Below are positions 33,389 to 46,378 of a DNA stretch of 64,000 nucleotides, piece by piece; position 1 is the first letter of the stretch, and each line of letters starts with the position of its first letter. The stretch is from assembly GCA_963978905.1 (NCBI GenBank), contig OZ022257.1:50610873-50674872 (forward strand). Reading direction: 5' to 3'. Made by a program: the position numbers and the translations under genes. The DNA comes from Trichostrongylus colubriformis (taxonomy: Eukaryota > Nematoda > Chromadorea > Rhabditida > Trichostrongylidae). The notes under the pieces are model-generated. The model was given only the letters and a program-made list of their open reading frames with translations, was not told the DNA's origin and searched no databases.

Positions 33389-33398
33389 CTGAAATAAA
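33389..33398 (-). promoter_or_regulatory. Likely trans-splice acceptor of the branching-enzyme gene
   Basis: On the minus strand TTTATTTCAG ends at 33389, 10 bases before ATG 33378. This is the strong nematode 3' splice consensus, so it is either a spliced-leader acceptor or the acceptor of an intron in the 5' UTR. An in-frame ATG further upstream (33429) would be removed by it. Confidence 0.5.
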
Positions 33399-33835
33399 TT
33401 GAATCAATCGAGAAACTGAAATGCTGCAAATCTAAAAAATTGAATTAATTTTTAATCAAATCCCAGATCAGCGATATCAACCACCCTCAGCCGAAAGGCT
33501 GCTACGCCGTAAATAAAGACAGACAGACAGATCGTAATTGACTGATGAAAAAAATGAGTCAAAAAACAAAAATAAGTCGAAAAACAATCTTACTGTACAA
33601 AATTATATTTTAATCAGATTCATATTTCGAAGTCGAATGATTTTTTTTAAAAAGTCCCAGTGAAAGCTTCTGTTCGATTGTGGTCTCAGCTTAGGCTGTT
33701 GTTAAATTTTGGGATAAATTAGAACTTTTTTGCAGTTCCTGCAACTTCTTTAGGAACTATCCATTAGGGAACACGCCCTTTGACACACTTTACCCAACGA
33801 TCCAGCGAATGCGTTCTTAGACAACATTAGTACTC

Positions 33836-33985
33836 AGCACCGGCGTGGCGTGGCTGCGTTCACAAGCAGCCCGGCAGAGTGGCACGGGGATCGAGCAGGG
33901 ATGACGTAGGCAACGTGACGGGTGGTACAGGAGGAGACGCAGAGACACGCAGCCACTCCCTGCTGCCTGTACCGCAGAGTGGCCT
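33836..33985. repeat. GGCCGC/TACTTTGCG MITE (copy 5), diverged
   Basis: Core words GGCGTGGCTGCGTTCACAAGCAG and GGCAGAGTGGCACG match copies 1 and 4, and CACGCAGCCACTCC is the inverted counterpart. The outer ends are decayed. Confidence 0.6.
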
Positions 33986-34265
33986 TACATGGAATGCACT
34001 TGTAAGATAGCTCCAAGTGGGCATCAGCTGTGTAGAAACCCCTCATTACCAATCACATCAATAGATCATTTAAAAAAGACCCCAATAATCAAGATAACAC
34101 GTACTTGTATCGGTCTTCAACCATTTAATACTTGGGACGAATCCACTTCTCCCAGGTGAGCTACTTCTCCTATAAAGAATAGGGCACATCCAGAGTACAC
34201 CGGGAGTAGAGGATTCCACAACTGGGTCCGGACATATGACCGTACAAGAGGGGGCCTTACCCGCA

Positions 34266-34522
34266 GAAGTCAGCGACGAGCACCACTATCTAAACTCTGA
34301 ATAAGCAGATGAAACCCGAACCCACGTGAGAAGATGTGTAATAAATATCCTTTTGTTTCAGGTATAAATACTGAGCAAAACTTATTGCAACTATACAATC
34401 CGGCAACAGCTGTTATCGTGGAATTCAAAAGGAGGGAAGGGGGGGGGGGGGGTCGTCTGTCCCCGTAGAAAGGTTGAGGTCGTGCTTTAATGGCTATTTT
34501 TCTCAACACCTGGGAGTGCCCT
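34266..34522 (+). repeat. Dispersed ~265-bp repeat, copy 2
   Basis: Matches copies at 25106 and 39396, with an expanded G tract (about 34440-34452) where the others have GGGGTCGTA-type sequence. Confidence 0.8.
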
Positions 34523-37500
34523 GGGCACATCTACGAAAGCAGCGAAAGTAAATGGCAGCAAATCTAGCATACTTACTCTCAATGGGATATCGACATCGAC
34601 AAAGTTTTTTGATGCAAGCTATGATAAACATACAATACCCATAGACTCATGTCTTGTTTATGTAAATCTGGGATCCCTATAAGTAAATATAAACAGTGAT
34701 GAAACAAGTTTCAGACAAAAATAGATTGTAATGAAGCTGAATCAGGTTCTATGGTAAGGAAGAGGACCGTGAATCACAACATTCCCCATTGATGATGTAA
34801 GAACCTGCACAATGGGATGCATACACAATGTGAGTCGGCAGTTGCTTTGCCTCTATGTTTTTTAAAGAGGAATGAAGTACAAGAACGAAGAGGAAACTAT
34901 ATCCAAATGTTCCTTTGCAGACAGCATGTCTTTCCATTTCTCTTTCCTTCTTCTTACCCCTGAAGGTGCCGCCTTTAAAGACACGGTGCATTGAGAGATG
35001 TTCAGCAAAAGTGATCAGCCTCATAGTCAGTTGTTAAGGCAATATAAGTGAATTTTTTAACAACTTTTTAAATTTATCCACTGCAATAAGTATCACCGCA
35101 TATGACGTAAAAAGACCATACATAGTCCGAGGTGTGCAAGAAAATCACCACTTACGAGACTCCTGAATTCTATTTGGAACTACGGAAATAATAGCACACG
35201 TGAGGCCACTTATCGGCCTGAGCCTTTGCAGGGCCTAACCGATGTTCGTTGATCTCTCAGCATTGCTAGTATAATATTATTTAAGCAAAGTGGACGCATT
35301 GATCAGATATTGCCAAGATTCAGACTATGGCTAGTTTCAGCAGAATCCCCATCTTATGCCCTCCTTCCATCGTATAAAAACGGTTCTGCTGGTTCAAGTC
35401 ATCACAACAGACCGAAAAAGTCCCAATTCCAATCAATCGGAAGCTGCTACCAAAAAATTATTGGCCAATTTGTGTCATCTGTAAGGTAGTTTCTAATAGT
35501 TATAAGACAAAACTGCACAGACAATACATAGTATGTAGCAAACTGCGAAATTCCAAGCGTCGTTCATATCGGTTTAAAAAATCAGAAAAAAAAAACTGAA
35601 TGGAATTTTTTAGGCAGAACAAGCACGTACTAACGGTCACCTTCCGGTTTTCTAATCTATCTATCAACTTTCTACGTTTTATATTATAGCCTACCTTGCA
35701 CCCATCTTGACGGCCTTGTTTCGAAGTAGGAGTAGGTTGATATAACTAAATAGTCAAAACACGTAAACAAACAGTCGGTAAACATGTATGTAGGCGTCTA
35801 TAGGGGGCTAGAGAGAAAACAGCGATAAAGGTTGACATTAAACGAGTTTTGTCGTATCACCAGCACATCGAAGAAAAGAATGATAAATACGACTAGTAAA
35901 TAAATATTTACTTTGTACCTTCTTAAATGTTCATTATCAAAATATTTGCACTAGAAAAACCTGTAATAAAGATATTGAGCATCTCAGGGGTTATGGGTAT
36001 GGGGAGAAGGGGGGGGGGGGGTGGGTGCAGAACTGGTTTACCCCTACATTGGGACCCTTTCGCTTCGGCTACTGCGCTGCTACACACAGGGGCCCACATT
36101 TATTTTAATTTTAATCAAAAATATTGAGAGGAAAAAACATATCCGTCCGATAAAAGTGCAAAAGCAACATCGTGTTGATAGGGCGCCCGAACTGAGCGAA
36201 AAAGCGACTGGACAAAAATCGATGGCGCGAGTTGAATGAGTGGTGGCTGTCGGCCGGCCGTCCGGCTAGCGATGTCTGCAGCCAGCGATCTTTGTGCCAT
36301 TGCTGCTAGTCAAGAAACCGATCACCGAACATCATATCAACCTCGAGATGATCGGCTGATCAAACAGTGGCAAAATACGCGTTGCTATCAAAGCCAAATT
36401 GCATGGGATGCTACGCTTAAATGCTGCTCTGGCATGCGCCATGCATCCAGCTCCCAACTAAATTCTCACTCTTTTTTACACGTGGTTATTCTACATATAG
36501 AAGTTCTTCCTTTCGTGTAGGTATGGTATCGACTGTGGCACAAAATACTCATTTGCCCTTGGCAGGACCCAATCTATATTTTAGAGTATGATGCTGGGGC
36601 ACGCCTCTCTCCAGTAAGCCAACCCTCTTTTTCTGAAGGCAGCGAACAAACGCTTCCAACCCTAGTGCTCCACTGAAAAAAATGGTTGCAATCAATGATT
36701 ATGTACAGTGCACTGGGGTAAGCCGTGCATCCAGCATTCAATCGGAATCTGGATGTAATTTTTGCAGTTTTCTTTCAACAAATTTCAATTAGCAAAAGTG
36801 ATCAGTTAGTGAAACGACTATGAATGGGGGTTTTCAACATGCATGTTCATATCGGAGCGAATATGAAAGATGTCTAAAAAAGCACAGAAAATATTGATTT
36901 TTCAACGAAAAAGGACGCAAAAGGCCGCGATAATTAGGCATCAGTCTATTTGATGATTCACGGGACACATACTCATACTAAAGTTTTCAAGGTAGCACTT
37001 AATTTCATATGCGGACACATACGGTGATTCCGCAGAAAAAGACTTGCCAAAAACAAATACTCGCACATAGTCATCTTCATTAGTTAAAATTTAATGCTTT
37101 CAAAAAACCATTGCAACATTTTATTTTGCGGGGGTAAAATCTAAGTTGATTCGATAGTACAAAGTTGAACAACGAAATTTGCTAGGACATGAACTGAACG
37201 AGCTGAAGAAACGGAGAAGGCGGTAAGGATTCTGTTGAGATCAGAGAACATTTGAGGCTATGGCAGTAAACATTTAGTGCACTTGTGAGTGATTGCATTG
37301 ACGTCGTACTTGAGAAACAGAAAGAACCGAACACGAAACCGTCTGAGGCCTCAATCAGCCTGCAAATGGACGTAGAATCCCGATGAGACCAGTGTACACT
37401 GGCTCTTTGATGTGGTGATGTGTGCCGTTGAACGCCAAAGACCAACAAACAATCGCTCACAGTTGTTGCGTGGCCAGCAGTCAACAACAACGCTCTTGCG

Positions 37501-37563
37501 TTGTTTCGTTGAAAATCATCGCTTATCATGAGAAGGTTGACCTACATATCAGAACCATTTATA

Positions 37564-38242
37564 TTAGGTAGTCTAAATAGTCTTTTCGTATTTTTAAATA
37601 CCGCTTTTTCCCTCAAAACTGCTTTCCACAAAATTTATTCTGTACATATATATGTAGTGCAAGTCCACACGCATCTATAGGTATTGTTGTCTTCCATCTT
37701 CCGGATATCCCTTTTCGGCAAAATAAAAATATCAAAAGTCACCTCATTTTCAATTCTAATTTTTCCTTTGAATGGCGTTAGACAGGGAAAGGAAAAGGTG
37801 ATAATCCGATGGAGCAAGATCAGGGCTACAAGGCAGCAATTTTTTTCCGAGCTCGAGAATTTTTTGAAAGAATAATTTCAAAAATTTTTTACCACTAGTG
37901 AAAAAATGACTCGCCAAAAAATTCTCGAGCCTGGATAAAAATTGCTGCCCCATCCACCTTATAACCCTCATCTTGCTCCATCGGATTATCACTTTTTCCT
38001 TTCCCTTTCTAACTCCATTGAAAGGAAAAATTTTTTTATAATTTTTGTATTGAAAATGAGGTTGGCCGTTGATATGTTTATTTTGCCGAAAAGGGTTGTC
38101 CGGGAGATGGAAGACAATAATGCCTATAGATGCGTGTGGACTTGTACTACATGTGTATGTAGTACAGAAGAGATTGCTGGAAAGCAGTTTGGAGGGAGAA
38201 AGCGGTATTTGAAAGTACGAAAAAACTTTTTAGACTACCCAA
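37564..38242. mobile_element. Fold-back element made of two inverted mariner 3' ends
   Basis: 679 bp between TA dinucleotides (37562-37563, 38243-38244). Ends TTAGGTAGTCTAAATAG and, inverted, TTGGGTAGTCTAAAAAG. Both halves carry the same stretch of mariner transposase around the third catalytic Asp: on the plus strand LAPSDYHFFLSLSNSIERKN (37970-38030), on the minus strand SPDLAPSDYHLFLSLSNAIQ (about 37830-37770). The halves differ by many substitutions, so the palindrome is old or each arm diverged. Confidence 0.8.
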
Positions 38243-39395
38243 TATGCCCCAGTAATCATAAGTGTCCTCTAAAAAGCCGAGTCAGCGCTGACTAGTTTTC
38301 AAAGTTTCCAATAGATTTATGGCAAAAACATTGAGAATGCAGTTGTCTTGATTGTGCTATCATATCGTTTTCAATATAATTTTACTTGGCATATTGTTAT
38401 ATTTACTCTTTTATTCATTCATTCACATACCGAGGAGTAGTGAATAGTACAACAAATAAGCAAGGAAATTGCGAGCGAAATTTTTGAACAATCACTTCTG
38501 AAAATGTAATTTAAACAGAATTACTAACTTGTTGTTGCAATTCAAGCATTAGCTGTGATGGTAACAAACTGAAAAAGTAGAAAGAATTCTAACAATGATA
38601 AAAAAGGTAGTGGTGAAGGATCTCTGTGTTCGGGCCCAATCAAAAAGTGAGGCTTCCAAGATGTTGTCCGCTTTTAACAGCTTTCAAAAAAAACCTCAAT
38701 TGAGCTGTCCTGGAGCCTCACGATAATCCGAGTAATCAACATTAATTGAGTCTCCGAAATATTTATATAAAAATCCAAAAGATGCTTGATCATGAAAGTT
38801 TTCGGGTGTTTTGTAACATTTCGGGGTATAAGATCTTCTTCAGGCATGAAACTGCAGTTTCGCGGAGTTACAGGATATACGCTGTATATTTAACTCCAAT
38901 TTTTTTTACTAAATATGCGTATTGTCCAGACTCATGTTCTGGGAAGTGTTAATCGATACCATCACATCCTGAAAATGTAAACTGGTAATTAGCGACGCAT
39001 TGGTCGATTCGTAGAATACGAGAAAGAAAACAGACATGTCTGGTGATTGCGCCTCCCGTACAGAAAAAAATTCGGTTAAACTGATGGCCTGTCTCAGGGG
39101 TTGAGGATGAGCGATGTCTTCTCTTTCAGCCACAATCGTTGAGACACGCGAAGCATGACAATCATAAAAAGAGGAAGAAAGGATGAAGGCGCTGCACCGT
39201 AAAATATCTTTCTTGACGATCGCGGGTCTTCTCAGTATCTTATCTGAGGCTCTTATCTGAGTACAAGTGTAATCAAAAGCAATGACCTTTATACGATAGA
39301 ATTCTCGGCTTACGAGTGAGATAAAACGAGAGTCGAGAATTCCTTGACAAGGGGGTCGTACTTGATGGGTAGGAGCGTGGGGTTCTTACATTCAA

Positions 39396-39666
39396 AGGTC
39401 AGCGATAAGCATCAATTATCTAGTTCAATGAGCAGATGCGAAGATAAAGGTTTCATTAGAAATCCGTGTGAAAAAATGTAAAACAAAATATTTTTTGCCT
39501 CAGGAAAGGATTGTAGGAATAAAACACATCAACCATGCAATCCGGCAGCAGTTACTGGTATTGCAGAGGTCAAAAAAAGAGGGGTCCTATTTGATCGCCG
39601 TCAAGGAGGAGGAGGAGGGGAGTCGTACTGAAGTGGCTATTTTCCTCGACACCTGGGAAGTCCCTG
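39396..39666 (+). repeat. Dispersed ~265-bp repeat, copy 3
   Basis: Matches copies 1 and 2 (GGTCAGCGATAAGCA, AATCCGGCAGCAGTTACTGG, CTCGACACCTGGGAAGT). Like copy 1 it is preceded by a GGGGGTCGTACTTGATGGG-type word. Confidence 0.8.
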
Positions 39667-40665
39667 CTCACGAGACAGTTTGAACCACGAATCATGCAGC
39701 TGGGAGCTACTAGAGTATAACTTGCAACATCTTTTAAGATGAAAAGGAGGTTCTAAATAATCACAACATTCCAACGACAAGCTGAATATTGGGCAAATAT
39801 CGAGGCCACAGAGGTAACAGAAATAGAAAAGAAGAAATGATTCTTCAAATTTTCAGGGCTCAAAACGATGTGTAAATTTGGTGGAATTCAAAACTTGTAA
39901 AGTTATCGTCCTCTGACGTTACGGTATACCAGCCTATCACTTTCTGAAGTCATAATTTGTGTTCGATGTTCGATTTCTTGTATAGAATATATGATATAGA
40001 AATATAGACTTGTCTAGGCAGACGCCAAACTAAAGATAGCTGATACTTAGAATAATTTGAATGGAGCTGATTAGGTGGAGAGATAAGAAGGGAACAAGTT
40101 GCCTACAATGTTAGTGACAGCCCAGCCAGCATGAGGCCAAACTAGTGGATTTCAAAAGAAAACAGTAGAATGTGAACATTTGCCATAAAATGGTCTAATA
40201 ATCACGTCAACAAAGACAGGTAGCCGGCTACTATCAGTTTTTTCGCTGAAAATCGTGTCTTATCACGGTGGCAGTTCAAAACTACTTTACTGCTGTTGAC
40301 CCTTGACTTCGCTTGTTCACCGGGAAAATTTAGGTTTTGAAAACAAAGAACTCGGTGAAAACTATAGAAAAATACGATTCAAAGTACATAATATTTGTAA
40401 AAACCCATGAAGTACTCACTATTCTACTGAATGACCTCGAGACGGCCTAGTATAATAGCCACAGGCGCGGTTGTGGACTCATTCTCATCGTTTCTTAACG
40501 GTCAGTGGCCTCACACATTGCCGCAGGGGCCAGAGTACCGTGCCTCTGGGGGCACAAGGTGGCTGGCCTAGAGCACACGATGAGAAACTAGACGATCGGC
40601 AAACTACTCTACTATATATTACTCGATCGAAACCCTTTTCTTTCTGACCTCATTTTGAAAAACAA

Positions 40666-43600
40666 ATGAACGTCAACTACAGCGAATCAGAAAACCTTAT
40701 GTGGTTTCCTGAGAAGCAAGCGGTTAGTTTTTTCCTCTGCCTATTTCGGATCAATGTTTTTCATTGATTTTTTGATCCATGTCCTTAGCCACCTTTTCTA
40801 TATGTACCTTTTCTATATGACTATTCATATCGTACGTACAAATATTTGTATATAGAACAGTGCAAAGCATTTTTTAAGTTGTGGCACCTTTTAGGATAGT
40901 TAGGGGATTATCACTATTGCTATCATTATTTAGCCCATTCCCAAATCTTCACTTGCTTTGAGGAAACAATCCAATGCATGCCCTGCATTCACTATGTGGG
41001 AAAATGTGTTCGGTTGATGTTCTATCCTTTTCTCGGAGCAGTTGGTTGGGATTTTACCATTGGAAACTAAAACGCGACTGTTAGAAATAGGGCTATTGGG
41101 TATCGCTTTGGTAATTGCTATTTCTCCCCACAAGGAAACTAAAAGGGCACAGAAAAAGATGCCCCTACACATTGATATTTTGATTCTCTCATGAGCCCCC
41201 TTTCTGCCGAATCATACTGATTATAGTAAATAGTACAAGCAGAGTAACTGGATGATTGTTATTGTATATGTACGTATGTAGTGAAATATAAGCCATATTT
41301 CCTCAAGTGAAAGACTTAGATTTTGGTGAACGCGCTAAATTACACGCAGAAATATGGTAAAGGCGCAGGGTTGGGTTTGGGCTAAAGTGAACGGGAAGAA
41401 AGTGTTCGTATTAAACCGAATATACCAGTTCAGAAGGGGAAATCGGTGGCTGAACTTGGGTTGTGCTACCTTGAGGTCTTGATTCGTGATCTCTCGCGCA
41501 TCACTGCAACCAGTACACATCACCTTTCCAAGTTACCCACTGTAGAAGACTGGACCACAGGATTGTACAGTTGTCATTTGTCGTCACGTACGGCGTATTT
41601 CATTCATCATAACGATATGAAACAAGTGAAACAACAAACAGGTGAAACAATGCAAGGGAGAATAATTGAAAAAGTTGGATTCAAAGATTCTTATGATAAA
41701 GAAATTCGATTTGATCAAAACATTTGGAGCGAATTATAAATTGCGCTTGGCACGATGCCAAGCGTCATGTGTGCAATAGCGTATTCCAAACGAACTGCAA
41801 GTGTTCACTGCGAGCCAAAGTTTTCTCCTTATGATGTCTTTTGATATAACTTCAGTATTATTAGTATCACACTAATTATCACACTTTCAAATCATATTCC
41901 TTACTGTTCAGCAAGCATGACGTCTGCCTTTTTTAGCTTTTCTCACCTGCTGCGCATACGGGTCCTCCGTCCCATCAGAATACCCAAAGTTATCGCCACG
42001 ACACTAAAGCACCAGGTGAAGGTTCGTTAAGGAATCTCTCTGTTTTAGCAATTTGCTTTTTTTAACAGTATTTAGGAGCTATTATCAACGTCCTTCAGAA
42101 GATTCCGTACGTTTTCATGGTTTTCGAATCTCTTTTAATCTCCGTCTATTTAGGTCCTATCGAGAAAGGTGATCATGTGCCATCCATACTGTCTAGCCAA
42201 GAGAAAGTGAATTTCTTAAAAAGTGAGTAATCCATTGCTCTAATTATAGTAACTTGTACGGTATTTTTTATTCAGAATGCTGTGCATCACCAATTCTTCG
42301 TTTTATTCTACATCTGTTATCGGATCCACGTCAAGAAACATTGTGTTCGTGGTATGGTGGACCGTTTGGTGTGAAAATATGGAACACACGGAAATTCACC
42401 GATTCTTATAACGCTGCCATGGGAACAAATGTAAGTTCATAGTCACCATACCTGACATGTTAGGCGGTCGCGTCGCGGCTTTATAGGCAAGGTGTGCCAG
42501 TTGTGGTAAAGGCAAGTCGTGCTATGTCGATGCTTTCCAAAAAAAGTACGTTAGACAGATTGTGCTGCACTTTTTTTCAGAAAAAAACAGCGACTAGCTC
42601 CGTTATGCTCGTTTCAGATGAACTTTACGAACATATCGAGAGCTCTACAAGCCTGTGAACATATTACCATGGCAGCTGTTCGATTATGGAAACGACTGAA
42701 GCAGGGCGAATACTCGTTTTTCCCGGGTTACACTGGTCATGGGTAAGTTTTAATGAATTTACCAGTCTTTTCCATCCGTTCAGCATCTTTATTTGATTTA
42801 GGCTTCCTAAAATCCCCTTGACGGCTATGCCCCGTGACGTACCGGATCAGTTTCCATTCGAGCGGAAAAGAATCATCAAAAGTTCGCAATCATACACAGG
42901 TGGAGGATACGGTAAGATTATGGACATTTCTCGCAGATCAGACTTTTTTTAAAAAAATTGTTATTTCAGCAGAATCCAGCCCGACAAATTACTACGATCG
43001 GCTATCCTACTGTACTCCACCTTCCTCCTCTCTTAGCCGAGGACATGCCGCCCGATTTCAACCTTACCTAACCCCATGTTCTACTCTGCCATCACCTCCT
43101 TTTCCTAGTCCGGCATCATCTGTATCTCCACAATCGTACAATAGTCCGGAAGTACCTCCAGGATTTCCAGTGGCATCGCCGGCATACATTCCAATTCCAT
43201 ACTCTACTCTCACCCCACCACCATCGGACAACTCGTCCACTTTTTCTGATTCATTCAATTCGAATGATTCCTGTTTATCACAGCCATATAGTCCAGTGTT
43301 TGTTGTGCCATCCCATCAGACATTCACTGAAACTCCACCGACAGTCAGTGAAGAGCCTCACAAAAGCACCTTGGAGCTAGAAGATGGAATTGTACAGGTT
43401 CGTTTTCATCAAGTTTAAATTAATATGGTGCTGTACTGCTGGGGAGGGGGGGGGGAGGTTCAAGCGATTGAACGGCGGGCAATAACGTGCCGCGACATAA
43501 GTTTTAAGCTAAAATCATCTTAACAGATTCAAGCATACATATATGAGTATGACTGTACTTTACGTTGCTGACATGACAGTCATTCGAAAGGATCATCCAC

Positions 43601-44424
43601 GGAAAAATGAGTTTCTTTGTTACCCATATATATGTGTTATATTTACCAAATAGGGGCCACAGCCAAAGTTTCACGCAAAAAAAATGAAAATTCGGTTAAG
43701 ACACAGCTTCCCTAATTCTCGGCCGGGTGGGCGGGGCCTCCGAGTGACAGCCCCATCCCGTTGTCCGCCGCAATTGGGAATGGAGAGTGGGACTGTTTAC
43801 GTAACTTTCCGCACTTACAATGAGCCTCCGACCACGACGGGCGCCAGGGTGGTCACTTGCTCAGAGGCACCGCCCACCCGACTGAGAATTCGGGGAGCTG
43901 TATATAGCGAATTCTCACTTCTTCGCGTGAAACTTTGCATGCGGCTCTTATTAGGCAAATACAACATAAATAAATAAATAACAAAGAAACTCATTTTTCT
44001 GTGGACGATTCCTTTGAAGACATATTGATGTTGGTCGTTCAACAAGCTTTCCCCCCTATCAACATACCATTAATAAGTGTGATGGGCTCACCATACCGTA
44101 ATAGATTGTTTCATAATTCCAGCATGATCTCGATCCGTCTGTAGTGGCTGAATTTCTCACTCCTCTTGAAAGAGCCTCTCCATGTCCTCCCTCTCCCATC
44201 GCTTCAACAATACCGTCAGCCAGTGAGCCATATTTGAGCCCATGCACCACCACGTATCTGAATAATTGCAACGATATAGGCGAACAGGTATTTGTTCAGA
44301 TATCCAGCCGCAGTGTATATGAATAGCATTCACATTTGGTATTTTTCAGGACATATATGGCAACACCTGTTCATTATCCGGTTATGATTTATCGATCGAC
44401 GAAACAAGCCTTTTGTATCATTAA
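40666..44424 (+). CDS. Divergent ETS-domain transcription factor
   Basis: Nuclear DNA-binding protein by family. Exons: 42154-42222, 42276-42430, 42618-42742, 42802-42911, 42970-43397, 44123-44287, 44350-44424 are well supported. 40666-40722 (ATG, MNVNYSESEN) and 41434-41641 are tentative, but fit in phase (donor GTGAAA at 41642 joins TG to PIEKGD). Total 463 residues. The ETS domain spans about 108-210: ILRFILHLLSDPR, LCSWYGG, FGVKIWN, MNFTNISRAL, then GEYSFFP as the last strands. The canonical GRRxLRYYY helix is changed: SRALQACEH has Gln where the second DNA-contacting Arg is expected, and the third Trp (RLWG) is missing. The tail is Ser/Pro-rich (about 240-460) with SPxxFPSP-like repeats, as in activation or phosphorylation regions. 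AATAAA follows near 44573. Confidence 0.8.
43583..44018. repeat. Long-TIR MITE (copy 2) in the ETS-gene intron
   Basis: ATTCGAAAGGATCATCCACG at the left and the inverse of GTGGACGATTCCTTTGAA at the right, with CGGAAAAATGAGTTTCTTTGT facing its complement. Same family as 8165-8615. Confidence 0.8.
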
Positions 44425-46378
44425 ATTCCCTCGTGTATTTCATTGGCATATATATTTTCCTAGCTCTTTTACTATATACCTGTGTTTAATTCGTACCTGT
44501 GCTCTTACTCGGTGTACATATTAACTTACAATTATTGTCTTTGAATGATTACGATTTTTGTTGGATTTTACTAAATAAATTAATATATAAACTTTCAAGG
44601 TCTGACGAAGATTTCAAAACTTTGCCATCACAGAAAAAATTTTGGGGGTTACCCAACTGAGCACACATAAAGGGGATCAGCTAGGTTTGGAAATGCTAGG
44701 AAGGTTGTGAGTGAGCACGTCCCCATAGCGTTCCTATAAGGCGCACTCATCTTAGGGAAGTGCAACAAAGAAGAAACCAGAATGTGGTGTATGCAGGCTC
44801 TTGTGAAGGTCCAAAAAACGATCTCTTTTCCTTTCGATTTCAGTTTGACCAACTCCCACGGGTTAAGGGCGAGAGGCGTAATCATAACAGAAGGAAGGCA
44901 GTGTGGGTAAGTGAGAAGAGACAACGATGCACTGGATAGTAATATTGAAGAGTGGGCGGTGTCAGATTCAAGGGGCAAAGATGAAAGTACCCTAAACCCA
45001 TGCTTCAGCTGCCAAGGGGCGCAACCCGTGGACTTCTGTGCCTGTGCATGCCGAATGACTACAAAATTTCCAGTCATATCAAGACCATTAGTGATAGCTC
45101 TCTGGTTCATGGGTGACGGCACGGCAAACTGACACCGTCCTGAGACTATTCTTTCACTCTGCATTTGATTAATCACTCACGGAAAGATTGAAGTTGTCGG
45201 AATTTCGACTTTCCGGAATTTTGTCGCTTTTTTCGCTTCGTTGTCGTACATCTTAGCACCTTCAATTCCGTTTTCAACCAAGGACAGAAAAATGCGAAAA
45301 TGCTATAGCATTGAGTACAAGAAATCAAAGAGATATAAAGTTTGAAAACATGGATTTGAGTGAGGAGCTCACTATCTCACACCCTCTATCATAAGTACTC
45401 TTTTCAGTCGAGTTGCAAGCAATAACCACACAACCGCAGGCTAGGACATGCCTGATAGAACAGCTTTTTTGAAGCAGTATTGAGAGAAAGAGCCAAAAAT
45501 AGGAAAAAATTCGGGTCACTGAATAAAAACTGGATATGGAGGAAATGATTATAACGTACTGTTGTAATGCAAGTCTCTTTCAAGGGTAATGACATGCGGA
45601 TATTCATCAGGTAATTACAGAGATCTAGCAGTCATTCACCGACCGTAATAATTCGGTTTTCCATGCGTTTTTGTTGGTGATTGTTGTATTATTAAAAGAG
45701 TACAGACTGGATTCTTTCCGAAAAATGGACCAGGAGAAGCCGCAAAAAACCTCTCATTATTTTATTTCCCTAGTGTACTTGGAGATGAACTTTCAGGAAA
45801 CGAAAACCTTTTGCACCCCGTTGTCTCGAAATAGGAGAGAAAAGTCGGATTCGGAGAGTGTTCTGCCCCAAGGCCAATTGGACTTTCTACACGAATATCT
45901 AATTGGTTTAACACGAAAACGTCTAATGCTAGGGGCGCTAACGGATCCATGCATACCAGCCACTGATATCTTGTAAATGGAATCACTTTGGTGCACGCTA
46001 GAGACGGAAACTGCAGTTACATTGTATGTGACACATATTTGAGCGTATGAAAACGAATTGAAAGTGCAATAACTCTGTTCCGAAGAAAAACCGATCTGCA
46101 ATTCTTATACTCTCGAAGCAACTTCTGTTGTTCATTTTTAATCATCCCAGAACCATTGTTTTCAATTTCATACCAGTGTTTTCATTGGCGTATGCGCCCC
46201 TGTAAAATGGAAAAACAGTTCCTTAAACTTTGTGAACTGCTTTCTATGAAAGGGATTACTTATTTAAATACCAATGACAACAAAAAAGCTCTACGATTTG
46301 TGATTTGCACGTTATTTTTCCATGTTTATCTCAGAGGAGCTGAGTGGAATTTCATCTGCGGGTAAGGACGCATATTAT
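44425..46378. other. Intergenic stretch with one unexplained 175-codon open frame
   Basis: Follows the ETS gene. A minus open frame of 175 codons (44649-45176) and a plus one of 101 codons (45671-45976) are longer than most here, but neither shows a domain, splice context or signal peptide that I recognise. Nothing else was seen. Confidence 0.4.

Larger units (their letters stand above)
33400..40665. other. Intergenic region between divergent branching-enzyme and ETS genes
   Basis: About 7 kb with no host gene that I can support. It holds MITE copy 5 (33836-33985), two dispersed repeats (34266, 39396), a long G run near 34440 and another at about 36009, a mariner fold-back (37564-38242) and an inverted repeat near 40480-40600 (CTCATCGTTTCT facing GATGAGAAAC). 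Promoters of both genes should lie here but none is visible. Confidence 0.6.

Noticed and set aside
33379..33429. Longer N-terminus for the branching enzyme starting at the in-frame ATG 33429
   Set aside because: A strong TTTATTTCAG acceptor lies between it and ATG 33378, and the extra residues match nothing in the family.
37182..37529. Minus-strand open frame of 115 codons
   Set aside because: No domain, no splice context and composition like chance antisense sequence.
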